Origin: Actinomycetota bacterium
Lineage (GTDB): Bacteria > Actinomycetota > Humimicrobiia > Humimicrobiales > Humimicrobiaceae
NCBI GenBank assembly: GCA_023475715.1
Contig: JAMCVO010000187.1
Coordinates: forward strand, 1-6,272
DNA length: 6,272 nucleotides
Direction of reading: 5' to 3'
The translations under genes were made by a program, and so were the position numbers. This document shows positions 1-6,255 of this stretch, in pieces (within the stretch, counting starts at the first letter, position 1; each line of letters starts with the position of its first letter). The notes below the pieces were generated by a model that searched no databases, was not told where the DNA came from, and saw only the letters and a program-made list of their open reading frames with translations.

Positions 1-1486
1 TTCGTCCGCGTTCTTTTACCTCCTGATAATATTTATCCGGAAGTTTTTCTATGAATTTATCTGCATTAACAAATCTTGCTGCTTTTTCAACCTGTTCAAG
101 AGTAATATCTTTATTGCCAAGTCTGATATTGTCAATAATTGAACCGGAAAATAAGAATACATCCTGCTGTACTACACCAACATGCCGTCTCAGATTTTGC
201 AGGTCAAATTCTCTTATTTCTATGTCGTCTACATAAATATTTCCTCTTTCTATATCATAAAACCTGTTAAGTATATTTATAATAGATGTCTTACCTGAGC
301 CGGTTGCTCCTACAAATGCAATGCTTTCCCCTGGATTTACCTCAAAAGAAATATCTTCCAGAATGTAATCATCATGATTGTAGGCAAACCACACATTTTT
401 AAACTTGATACTTCCTTTGATTTCGGCCAGTATTCTGGCATTAATAGGTGATTTTATAGCAGGTTTTGTTTCAAGGAGACTGAAAATACGCTCAGAAGCT
501 GCAATAGCTTCCTGTAATATACCGAATTTTTCACTCAGATCGCTGATAGGGTGAAAGAATTTTTCTATATACTGGATAAATGCCACCAGTGTTCCCAGGG
601 TCAATATGCTTTTTATTACCTGCCCGCCCCCGAACCAGATAATCAAGGCAATAGCAAGTGTTTCAATCAATACAATAACAGGGAAAAATACCGCATAACT
701 GAAGATTGTTTTTATATACTCAGCCAGGTAGTCATTATTCAAATTGCTGAATTCTTCGTTGTTCTTTTTCTGGCGGTTTAAAATTTTCACAGTGATAATT
801 CCGGTAATTGACTCCTGAAGATAGGAGTTAATGGCGGAAATCTTTTCCCTTATTTTATTAAAATATATTCTTACCTTGTGTCTGAATATAATTGTTGCAA
901 TTGTCAGAAAGATTAAGACTGAAAATGTAACCAGTGATAATTTTAAGTCCAGATTCAGCATCACAATTATAATTGCCGCAATCATGAAAACATCTCCAAA
1001 CAAAGCTACTACTCCGGATGAAAGCATTTCATTTAATGTCTGAACATCTGTAGTAACTCTTGTCATCAGCCTGCCCACCCTGTTTTTATCAAAGAAGGAC
1101 ATTTCCATTTTATGTATATGCGTAAAGATATCCATTCTCAGGCTAAACATGATTTTTTCACCCATGTATTCCGTCAGATATTGTTGAAAATACCTGATGA
1201 CGAATTGGAGAATTATTGTTAAGCCGAATAACAAAATCATAAATAAAAAACCGGTATATATTTTGGGGGTCAGATATTTATCAATTGCCAATTTTACTAT
1301 AAACGGACCTGCTATCTCGATTCCGGCACTGACAAGGAGCAGAAACAATGTGCACATAAAGATAAACTTATAAGGTCTGATATATCTTAAGAGCTTGAAA
1401 AGTATTTTTGTATCAGCCTGTTTTTTTACGGTATCCTTATCATAAATGTTTTCCATCTTTTCTTTATTTTCTTTGTCCGGGACCAT
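1..1486 (-). CDS. ABC exporter half-transporter (permease + ATPase), partial, second subunit of the pair
   Basis: My translation of the reverse strand from the ATG at 1486-1484 stays open for 495 codons to the left edge, so the C-terminus (about 100 residues expected) is missing. It begins MVPDKENKEK. The N-terminal part is an ABC transporter membrane domain, with hydrophobic segments near residues 40-60, 76-95, 158-175, 183-200 and 262-290. The ATPase domain follows: A-loop Tyr369 in NVWFAYN, Walker A GATGSGKT at 393-400, and Q-loop Gln at 440-441 in VVQQDVFLFSGSI. The signature, Walker B and H-loop lie off the window, so its catalytic Glu cannot be checked. The start is supported by GAGG at 1500-1497, 10 nt upstream and inside the preceding gene's end, and by only 2 nt between that gene's stop and this ATG. 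It is most likely the catalytically complete partner of the upstream half-transporter in a BmrCD or TM287/288-like multidrug or lipid exporter of the inner membrane. The substrate is unknown. Confidence 0.93.
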   Translation of the reverse strand, partial: MVPDKENKEKMENIYDKDTVKKQADTKILFKLLRYIRPYKFIFMCTLFLLLVSAGIEIAGPFIVKLAIDKYLTPKIYTGFLFMILLFGLTIILQFVIRYFQQYLTEYMGEKIMFSLRMDIFTHIHKMEMSFFDKNRVGRLMTRVTTDVQTLNEMLSSGVVALFGDVFMIAAIIIVMLNLDLKLSLVTFSVLIFLTIATIIFRHKVRIYFNKIREKISAINSYLQESITGIITVKILNRQKKNNEEFSNLNNDYLAEYIKTIFSYAVFFPVIVLIETLAIALIIWFGGGQVIKSILTLGTLVAFIQYIEKFFHPISDLSEKFGILQEAIAASERIFSLLETKPAIKSPINARILAEIKGSIKFKNVWFAYNHDDYILEDISFEVNPGESIAFVGATGSGKTSIINILNRFYDIERGNIYVDDIEIREFDLQNLRRHVGVVQQDVFLFSGSIIDNIRLGNKDITLEQVEKAARFVNADKFIEKLPDKYYQEVKERGR

Positions 1487-1488
1487 TT

Positions 1489-3417
1489 TTAGATTTCCTC
1501 TATCTCATCTTCAAGCTCTAGTGATAATTGCTGTTGTAAATATAATCTTTTATATATTCCGGTTTTCTTTATTAAAGTACTGTGTGGTCCGATTTCAGAA
1601 ATACTGCCGTTATCCATTACAATAATCAAGTCAGCATCTTTTATTGTTGATATTCGGTGGGAAATCAGTATTGTTGTAATGTCTTTTGTTTTCTCTTTAA
1701 GGGATCTTAAAATCAATTCCTCTGTCTGGGTATCGACACTTGAAAAGGAATCATCCAGTATAAGAATTGACGGTTCCGTTATCATTGCTCTGGCAATTGC
1801 AAGCCTTTGTTTCTGTCCTCCTGACAGAGTAACCCCGCGTTCTCCTATTATAGTCTCATATCCATGAGGGAATCCCATTATCTCGTCATGAAGCATGGCG
1901 GTTTTTGCTGCTGATTCTATCATTGTGTTCAATTCTTCCTGCGGGATGCATTCAAATAAGAATTCCCTTCCATAAATGATATTATCCTTGATTGATTTTG
2001 AAAAGAGAAACGGTTCTTGCGTGACAAGTCCTATACTTTTGCGAAGCAATTCAAGCGGGATCTTCCTGATGTCAATGCCATCGATTAAAATTTTACCGAG
2101 GTCAGGATCGTAAATACGGGGGATTAAATTTACAAGCGAAGTTTTACCGCTGCCCGTAAGTCCTGTTAATCCCATCGTCATGCCTTTTCTGATTTCAAAG
2201 TTAATGTTTTTGAGTATATAGTCAGCATTTTTATTTTGCGGATTCACAATACTGGATTTATTTGTCACATCAACCTGTTTTAAATCACTGCCATCGTAAG
2301 AGTTTTGATTGTATAGGGCAATTGGTTCTTTTTCATTTTTCATATCTTCATCAGGAACTTCGCTGCTTAAGGATGGGGACGAATCTTTAAAAGCAATATG
2401 TGCATGTCGGGTTGTTTTGGGATAGCTGAAATAAATGTTTTCGAATTTCAGATTTCCCATTATTTTGCTGACAGGGGCAGGATTATCCGGAGATTTTATT
2501 ACTGGCTCTCTTCTGAAAACTTCATTTATCCGTCCCATTGAAGCACCTCCGCGCTGGATTAGGTTAATTACCCAGCCAAGCGAAATAAGGGGCCATGTAA
2601 TTATCATGATATAAGCTGAAAACTGGACAAATTCACCAAGGCTTATCTCATTAGCAATGACCTGCCTTCCTCCTGCATAAAGGACAATGAGAGAACCTAT
2701 GCCTCCTATCAGAATCATCACCGGCCAGAAAACAGCTCTTGCGCGCGCAAGGGATAGATTTCTTTTAATAAATTCCCCATTGAGAATGGAAAACTCGTTA
2801 ATTTCATTTTGCTCCTGAGTAAATGATTTAACTACTTTTATTCCTGAAAATGATTCCTGAGTCCTGGCAGAAACGATGGCATACTGCTCCTGGCTTTTTT
2901 TGGATCTTTCGTAAATAATGCTGCTTAATTTCCATACAATAAACGGTAAAATAGGGATTGCAACCAATGAATATAATGTAAGTTTGTAATTTATGAGAAA
3001 CATTACGATTAAAGTTGAAAAAAATACGAATATTGTGTCGAAGAGATTCATAATTCCGGGCCCTAAAAAGTTTCTTACAGCATCAATATCGTTTGTCAGC
3101 AGGGCCATTATGCTTCCGGTTTGGTTTTCCGTAAAATAAAACAAATCCAGGGTCTGGATGTGCGCAAACAAATCAATCCTTAAACTGTATTCAATTTTTC
3201 TGGAAACCCCTATAAGTATTTTTCTGATATAAAACCTGAATATGCCCTGGATAATTACGATTCCCATTAGAAAAGAGGAAAATTTTAACAGATGGAAGGA
3301 AATTGTCTCAGTTTTGATGCTGTCAATTGCAATTCTTAAAACCCATGGTGTTAAAAGCCCAATCAGTCCTGCAATAAGCATATATATAATACTTAAAACC
3401 ATATTAAGCTTATGCAT
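1489..3417 (-). CDS. ABC exporter half-transporter (permease + ATPase) with degenerate Walker B, first subunit of the pair
   Basis: 642 residues from the ATG at 3417. Hydrophobic membrane segments lie near residues 6-32, 42-62, 121-142, 146-163, 229-250 and 262-286, followed by an ATPase domain. Visible motifs are A-loop Tyr332 (YFSYP), Walker A GLTGSGKT 419-426, Q-loop Gln467 (VTQEPFLFS), signature LSGGQ 531-535, Walker B ILILDD 551-556, D-loop SSVD 559-562 and H-loop His587. Asp556 occupies the position of the catalytic Glu. This is the known hallmark of the degenerate site in heterodimeric exporters such as BmrC/BmrD and TM287/TM288, so I infer a heterodimer with the gene that follows 2 nt later. 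It is about 60 residues longer than typical half-transporters because of a hydrophilic insert at residues 334-399, between the A-loop and YILKNINFEI. The ATG lacks a ribosome-binding site. An in-frame extension to an ATT codon at 3453 has one and would restore the usual N-terminal helix (about 654 residues). The substrate cannot be told. Confidence 0.95.
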   Translation of the reverse strand: MHKLNMVLSIIYMLIAGLIGLLTPWVLRIAIDSIKTETISFHLLKFSSFLMGIVIIQGIFRFYIRKILIGVSRKIEYSLRIDLFAHIQTLDLFYFTENQTGSIMALLTNDIDAVRNFLGPGIMNLFDTIFVFFSTLIVMFLINYKLTLYSLVAIPILPFIVWKLSSIIYERSKKSQEQYAIVSARTQESFSGIKVVKSFTQEQNEINEFSILNGEFIKRNLSLARARAVFWPVMILIGGIGSLIVLYAGGRQVIANEISLGEFVQFSAYIMIITWPLISLGWVINLIQRGGASMGRINEVFRREPVIKSPDNPAPVSKIMGNLKFENIYFSYPKTTRHAHIAFKDSSPSLSSEVPDEDMKNEKEPIALYNQNSYDGSDLKQVDVTNKSSIVNPQNKNADYILKNINFEIRKGMTMGLTGLTGSGKTSLVNLIPRIYDPDLGKILIDGIDIRKIPLELLRKSIGLVTQEPFLFSKSIKDNIIYGREFLFECIPQEELNTMIESAAKTAMLHDEIMGFPHGYETIIGERGVTLSGGQKQRLAIARAMITEPSILILDDSFSSVDTQTEELILRSLKEKTKDITTILISHRISTIKDADLIIVMDNGSISEIGPHSTLIKKTGIYKRLYLQQQLSLELEDEIEEI

Positions 3418-3459
3418 TTTAAAATATTTAAATAATGTTCTTAACTCTTTAATTTTTCT

Positions 3460-3465
3460 ACCTCA
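3460..3465 (-). promoter_or_regulatory. Ribosome-binding site TGAGGT, arguing for an ATT start of the ABC gene at 3453
   Basis: Read on the minus strand, TGAGGT lies at 3465-3460, and its GAGG core is 7 nt before an in-frame ATT (3453-3451). It is about 43 nt upstream of the first ATG (3417), which is too far to serve it. The sequence directly before that ATG is A/T only (TTTAAATATTTTAAA) and holds no Shine-Dalgarno match. The TGA at 3465-3463 is the in-frame stop, so the only codons between stop and ATG are GGT AGA AAA ATT and the eleven that follow. None is ATG, GTG or TTG. Confidence 0.5.
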
Positions 3466-3482
3466 GAAGGATTTATTGAGGT
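3460..3482 (-). promoter_or_regulatory. Possible hairpin covering the ribosome-binding site of the ABC gene
   Basis: On the minus strand ACCTCA (3482-3477) is the exact reverse complement of TGAGGT (3465-3460), with an 11-nt loop between them. The 3' arm is the Shine-Dalgarno sequence, so the fold could mask it. The stem is only 6 bp and could be chance. It is followed by AGAAAAATT, not a T-run, so it is not a terminator. Confidence 0.25.
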
Positions 3483-3507
3483 TATAGGGTTTTCTTATTA
3501 TTTACAA
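3481..3507 (-). promoter_or_regulatory. Weak candidate promoter before the ABC exporter genes
   Basis: On the minus strand TTGTAA (3507-3502) is followed 15 nt later by TATAAC (3486-3481). The -10 matches TATAAT at five of six positions, but the -35 is only four of six and the spacer is short. The sequence is AT-rich, so such matches arise easily. If real, the transporter pair could be transcribed apart from the potassium genes, with a start near 3474. That would leave the 5' arm of the putative hairpin at 3482-3477 out of this transcript. Confidence 0.2.
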
Positions 3508-3515
3508 TAGCCAGC

Positions 3516-4178
3516 CTAGAAATCTATAAAGTGCAGCTTTTTAAGCAGTTTGTTTTCTCCTATCAGGGTCAGGATGTCTTCTGCATTAAATCTATAATTT
3601 ACGTCAGGAGGTGTATAAACATTTCCTGCGGAATCCTTAATGCTTATTATTGTAACTCCGTATTTTTTTCTGAGATTTAATTCAATAAGATCCTTGCCTA
3701 CCATCAACCCAGGAGTTTTAAGCTCAAGAATCGTTACATCCGAACTTAGTTCTATATAATCAATTATATTATTGCTGCTCAGTATTTTTCCTACACGCTC
3801 GCCCATTTCTTTTTCAGGATATACTACTGTGTCTGCACCCACTTTGGATAGCACTTTGCCCTGAACTTTGGTACCTGCTTTTGCTATTATTCTTTTGGCA
3901 CCTTTTTCTTTTACTAAAAGAGTGGCAAGTATTGAATTCTGAATGTATTTTTCTCCGATACATATGACAACAGCTTCAAATTCGGAAATTCCAAGACTGT
4001 CAAGAGCTTCAGAATCCGTTGAATCCATTTTCATGACATTGTCAATTTCAAAAGAAAATTTCTGTATGACATTTTCATCACTATCGATTCCGAGTACCGA
4101 ATGGCCTTCTTTTGTAAGAGTTCTGGCTAAATTTATTCCAAATCTTCCAAGTCCTATAATTAAAAATGATCTTTTCAT
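3516..4178 (-). CDS. ktrA: TrkA/KtrA family potassium uptake regulatory subunit (single RCK)
   Basis: 220 residues, starting MKRSFLIIGLGRFG. Residues 1-135 form a Rossmann RCK_N domain, with the nucleotide-binding glycines GLGRFG at 9-14, an acidic residue ending strand 2 (Asp32 in GIDSDE), and the typical VGADTVVYPE stretch at 113-122. Residues 138-220 fit an RCK_C (TrkA_C) domain (LELKTPGLMVGKDLIELNLR, ending EDILTLIGENKLLKKL). The length fits Bacillus-type KtrA (about 222 residues) and is half that of E. coli TrkA, which has two repeats. Family members form a cytosolic octameric ring that gates the membrane subunit in response to ATP/ADP. RCK_C of KtrA binds c-di-AMP in Firmicutes; this is family knowledge and is not shown here. 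The channel gene lies 129 nt upstream in the same direction, so both are probably one unit. The Shine-Dalgarno is poor (GGGA close to the ATG), but the start fits the family exactly. Confidence 0.95.
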   Translation of the reverse strand: MKRSFLIIGLGRFGINLARTLTKEGHSVLGIDSDENVIQKFSFEIDNVMKMDSTDSEALDSLGISEFEAVVICIGEKYIQNSILATLLVKEKGAKRIIAKAGTKVQGKVLSKVGADTVVYPEKEMGERVGKILSSNNIIDYIELSSDVTILELKTPGLMVGKDLIELNLRKKYGVTIISIKDSAGNVYTPPDVNYRFNAEDILTLIGENKLLKKLHFIDF

Positions 4179-4235
4179 GTATCCCGTCTTTTTAATGTTT
4201 TAATGAAATAATCATCAATCAGCAAATAATACTAA

Positions 4236-4264
4236 ATTTTAAATACAACCTGAAATAAAAACAA
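4236..4264 (-). promoter_or_regulatory. Candidate promoter before trkA/ktrA
   Basis: On the minus strand TTGTTT (4264-4259), a 17-nt spacer and TAAAAT (4241-4236) make a fair sigma70-like match. The predicted start, near 4229, gives a leader of about 50 nt before the ktrA ATG. The 129-nt gap after trkH/ktrB is long for a tight operon, so an internal promoter is plausible. However, the region is AT-rich and the match may be accidental. Confidence 0.3.
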
Positions 4265-4307
4265 CTACTTTTAAAATCCAGGCACAGGAAAAAATATAGA
4301 AAATAAT

Positions 4308-5654
4308 TTATCCTATTGATATTGATTCTTCCGGTCTCTCTATTTTTTCCGGATGAACTCTTGATGCAATTGCAAGAGACAGCGCACTGATACCTATCCT
4401 GCCTATAAACATACAGGCAATTAATATTGCCTTGCTGGCAGTTGTCAGTTCCGGAGTTATCCCGGTTGATAAACCGACAGTTCCAAATGCTGAGGTTACT
4501 TCAAAAATTACTTTTATAAAACTTTCTCTTTCTATTAACATTATTGCAATTGAAGCTGTCAGTACCAGTAAAATTGCTGTTAAGGTTAAAGTCAGGGCTC
4601 TGAGAACTATTGCCTGCGGGATTCTTTTTTTAAAGATTGAAATGTTTTTCTGTCCCTTGAAAGAATAAATACCTCCAAGAGTAATGGAAGCAAAAGTCGT
4701 AGTCTTTATTCCTCCTCCAGTTCCGCCCGGTGAGGCTCCGATAAACATTAAGATAACCAGGATAAGCAGGGTGGCTTCGTTAAGAGTAGCCATATTTATG
4801 GTATTGTACCCAGCTGTTCTTGGTGTTATTGACTGAAAGAAACTGGCTAAAACCTTGGTTTTGTTTGGAAGATCTCTAATCGAAGCCGGATTTTTAAATT
4901 CCATCAGGAAAAATAACAATGCTCCAATTATAATAAGCATGAAAGTTGTAAGTAATACAATCTTTGTATGAAGAGAGATTTTTTTTGTACGTCTGTATTC
5001 TAAGATTTCAGATATTACCGAAAAACCTATTCCACCTGTGACTATCAGAAGCATGATGGTAATATTAAAAGTGGGATCTCCGGCAAAACCTTCGAGATTT
5101 TTTGAGTATATTGAAAATCCTGCATTATTAAAAGCACTGACACTGTGAAAAATACCAGAGATAAATGAACTTCTGATCGATTGCCCAAATTTAAAAAACA
5201 GGACTGCTGCAAGTGAAAGTGATCCCATAAGTTCAATAAAAATTGTTGTTATAGCTATTATTACAAAAAATCTGGCGGAGCTGAATTTCTTATTTAAACC
5301 GAAACTTGTTTTTATGTAAAATCTGTCACCAAGATTTATTTTTCTGCCAAGCATCAGTGCGAAAAATGAAGTCACGGTCATTATCCCGAGACCGCCTATC
5401 TGTATAAGAAATAATATTACCGATTTACCTCCGGCAGTGAAAAAAGTTGCTGTATCCTGTACTATAAGGCCCGTAACACAGGTAGCGGAAGTTGCAGTAA
5501 AGAGGGCATCTATAAAACTTATTTTTCCGCTCCTTGTCATGATTGGAATCATTAGAATCAAAGCTCCGGTTATAATTGCTAAAGCGAAGGCAAGAATGAT
5601 CTGATTAACGGTTTTGCGCTGGCTCCTTAAAAAAAAGCTGCTTAATTCTTCCAT
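4308..5654 (-). CDS. ktrB: TrkH/KtrB family potassium uptake channel subunit
   Basis: 448 residues, a polytopic inner-membrane protein with four repeated membrane-pore-membrane units. All four selectivity-filter glycines are visible in their pore loops: Gly62 (CVTGLIV), Gly179 (FNNAGFS), Gly282 (RTAGYNT) and Gly394 (GTVGLST). The gating-loop region GASPGGTGGGIKT is at 306-318, and the conserved Arg of the last repeat is Arg419 (FIGRIG). Family members conduct K+ inward, KtrB with Na+ dependence, and bind an RCK ring. The length and the short, single-RCK partner encoded next point to Ktr rather than the longer E. coli TrkH/TrkA type. Translation starts MEELSSFFLRSQRK. No convincing Shine-Dalgarno precedes this ATG (GTCTTAATACTT), and no other standard start codon lies between it and the in-frame upstream stop. 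The gene is probably the first of the leftward unit, transcribed from the AT-rich spacer shared with the divergent MerR-like gene. Confidence 0.96.
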   Translation of the reverse strand: MEELSSFFLRSQRKTVNQIILAFALAIITGALILMIPIMTRSGKISFIDALFTATSATCVTGLIVQDTATFFTAGGKSVILFLIQIGGLGIMTVTSFFALMLGRKINLGDRFYIKTSFGLNKKFSSARFFVIIAITTIFIELMGSLSLAAVLFFKFGQSIRSSFISGIFHSVSAFNNAGFSIYSKNLEGFAGDPTFNITIMLLIVTGGIGFSVISEILEYRRTKKISLHTKIVLLTTFMLIIIGALLFFLMEFKNPASIRDLPNKTKVLASFFQSITPRTAGYNTINMATLNEATLLILVILMFIGASPGGTGGGIKTTTFASITLGGIYSFKGQKNISIFKKRIPQAIVLRALTLTLTAILLVLTASIAIMLIERESFIKVIFEVTSAFGTVGLSTGITPELTTASKAILIACMFIGRIGISALSLAIASRVHPEKIERPEESISIG

Positions 5655-5738
5655 AAGTATTAAGACACGATATCTTGTTATTTAATTTAAAGTTTATTCT
5701 AATAAAAAATTAATAAAAAGATAAATAAAATAATTTTT

Positions 5739-5755
5739 AAAAGCATATTGCTTTT
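5739..5755. repeat. Inverted repeat AAAAGCA-TAT-TGCTTTT
   Basis: Perfect 7-nt arms with a 3-nt centre, in the divergent spacer 85 nt before the ktrB start. It could be an operator or a small hairpin in the ktrB leader. On the plus strand the arm runs into a five-T stretch, but a terminator makes no sense between divergent promoters. The arms are A/T-heavy, so chance is possible. Confidence 0.35.
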
Positions 5756-5789
5756 TGAAAAATATCATGTAAAATAATTGTAAAAATGT

Positions 5790-5808
5790 TTTTCATTTAA
5801 AGTGAAAA
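5790..5808. promoter_or_regulatory. Candidate operator, 19-nt near-perfect dyad TTTTCATTTAAAGTGAAAA
   Basis: Eight of the nine base pairs around the central A5799 are complementary; only T5796/G5802 breaks the symmetry. It lies in the spacer between ktrB and the MerR-like gene, about 40 nt upstream of the -35 box of the latter. The length fits a site for a dimeric regulator. It is not between the -10 and -35, where MerR activators usually bind, so the protein that binds it, if any, is unknown. Confidence 0.4.
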
Positions 5809-5847
5809 TATAATTTAATTATTTTAGAAAAAACTTTAAGTATAACG

Positions 5848-5876
5848 TTGACAATTATTTTTTTATTTATTAAAAT
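5848..5876 (+). promoter_or_regulatory. Sigma70-type promoter of the MerR-like gene
   Basis: A perfect -35 TTGACA (5848-5853), a 17-nt spacer and TAAAAT (5871-5876, five of six matches to TATAAT). The transcription start should fall near 5883, only about 13 nt before the GTG start, so the leader is very short and holds just the ribosome-binding site. The 17-nt spacing is ordinary. It is not the 19-20 nt stretched spacing of promoters that MerR proteins activate by untwisting DNA. Confidence 0.7.
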
Positions 5877-5895
5877 TTGTTAAAGAGAAGGATAG

Positions 5896-6255
5896 GTGGC
5901 AAGTTTGTTTAACGAAGCTGACAAAAGTTATCCTATAGAGCTGGTTGCTGAGTTTTTGGGGATCAATAGCAGAACTTTATATTATTATGAAAAATTCAGT
6001 CTTGTATGTCCGCTTCGGAGGGGAAGAAAAAGATATTATTCGAAGGAGGACATAAACTGGCTGGAATATGTCAGGGAACTGATGTATGAGCATGGAATGA
6101 ATTTAAGATCCATAATCATTCTTATTAAAAGAAGGGATGCGGTTATCCTGGACAGATGTCCGGAAGATGTGGTTCTTTGCTTTAAGAATTATCTTGCAAG
6201 AAAAGAAAACGGAGCAAAGAAAATTAAAATTGAGGGCGAGGATAATGACCTCTAA
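5896..6255 (+). CDS. MerR family (HspR-like) transcriptional regulator
   Basis: 119 residues with a GTG start. Residues 12-31 (YPIELVAEFLGINSRTLYYY) form the MerR helix-turn-helix, followed by the wing and second helical pair: LVCPLRRGRKRYYSKEDINWL, then EYVRELMYEHGMNLRSIIILI. The RYYSKEDI and HGMNLRSI parts resemble HspR, the heat-shock repressor subgroup, more than the metal sensors. It is shorter than most MerR proteins and lacks the long dimerisation coiled coil. The tail instead carries Cys88 and Cys95 in RCPEDVVLC, then a Lys/Glu-rich end. Two starts are possible: GTG 5896 with AAGGA only 3 nt away, or TTG 5905 with AGGTGG (5894-5899) 5 nt away. The choice changes only three residues before the DNA-binding domain. 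A clear promoter sits just upstream. The target is unknown; candidates are its own promoter, the divergent potassium genes and the gene that follows. No HspR-type HAIR repeat (CTTGAGT-N7-ACTCAAG) is seen nearby. Confidence 0.88.
   Translation: MASLFNEADKSYPIELVAEFLGINSRTLYYYEKFSLVCPLRRGRKRYYSKEDINWLEYVRELMYEHGMNLRSIIILIKRRDAVILDRCPEDVVLCFKNYLARKENGAKKIKIEGEDNDL

Larger units (their letters stand above)
5655..5895. other. Divergent intergenic spacer between ktrB and the MerR-like gene
   Basis: 241 nt that are strikingly A+T-rich compared with the flanking genes. It must hold the promoters for both directions. A good plus-strand promoter is visible at 5848-5876, and two dyads lie at 5739-5755 and 5790-5808. 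I could not single out a minus-strand promoter for ktrB, because near-matches to TATAAT are everywhere and none has a convincing -35. No open reading frame of note or RNA gene is seen here. Confidence 0.7.

Noticed and set aside
51..1043. Short plus-strand open frames at 51-236, 551-781 and 831-1043
   Set aside because: They lie opposite the ABC transporter frame, which is continuous and carries recognisable motifs. They have no ribosome-binding sites or family features, so they are antisense shadows.
3460..3516. A terminator between ktrA and the ABC genes
   Set aside because: The only inverted repeat (3482-3477 with 3465-3460) is followed by AGAAAAATT rather than a T-run, and it overlaps the next ribosome-binding site.
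1679..4668. Short plus-strand open frames at 1679-1867, 3242-3487, 3943-4203 and 4432-4668
   Set aside because: Each is antisense to part of the ABC, ktrA or ktrB genes and translates to sequence with no recognisable domain.
5045..5236. A second minus-strand frame of 63 codons inside ktrB
   Set aside because: It is out of frame with an unbroken, motif-rich KtrB sequence (the region of Gly179), so there is no sign of a frameshift or nested gene.
5739..5756. An intrinsic terminator at AAAAGCA-TAT-TGCTTTT
   Set aside because: It sits between two divergent promoters with no gene reading into it. The stem is mostly A-T with only two G-C pairs.
5655..5895. An HspR HAIR operator near the MerR-like gene
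   Set aside because: No CTTGAGT-N7-ACTCAAG or close variant is present in the spacer, so autoregulation of the HspR kind cannot be claimed.
5655..5895. A potassium- or c-di-AMP-responsive riboswitch leader (ydaO type) before ktrB
   Set aside because: The spacer is almost pure A/T and lacks the G-rich conserved stems such riboswitches need.
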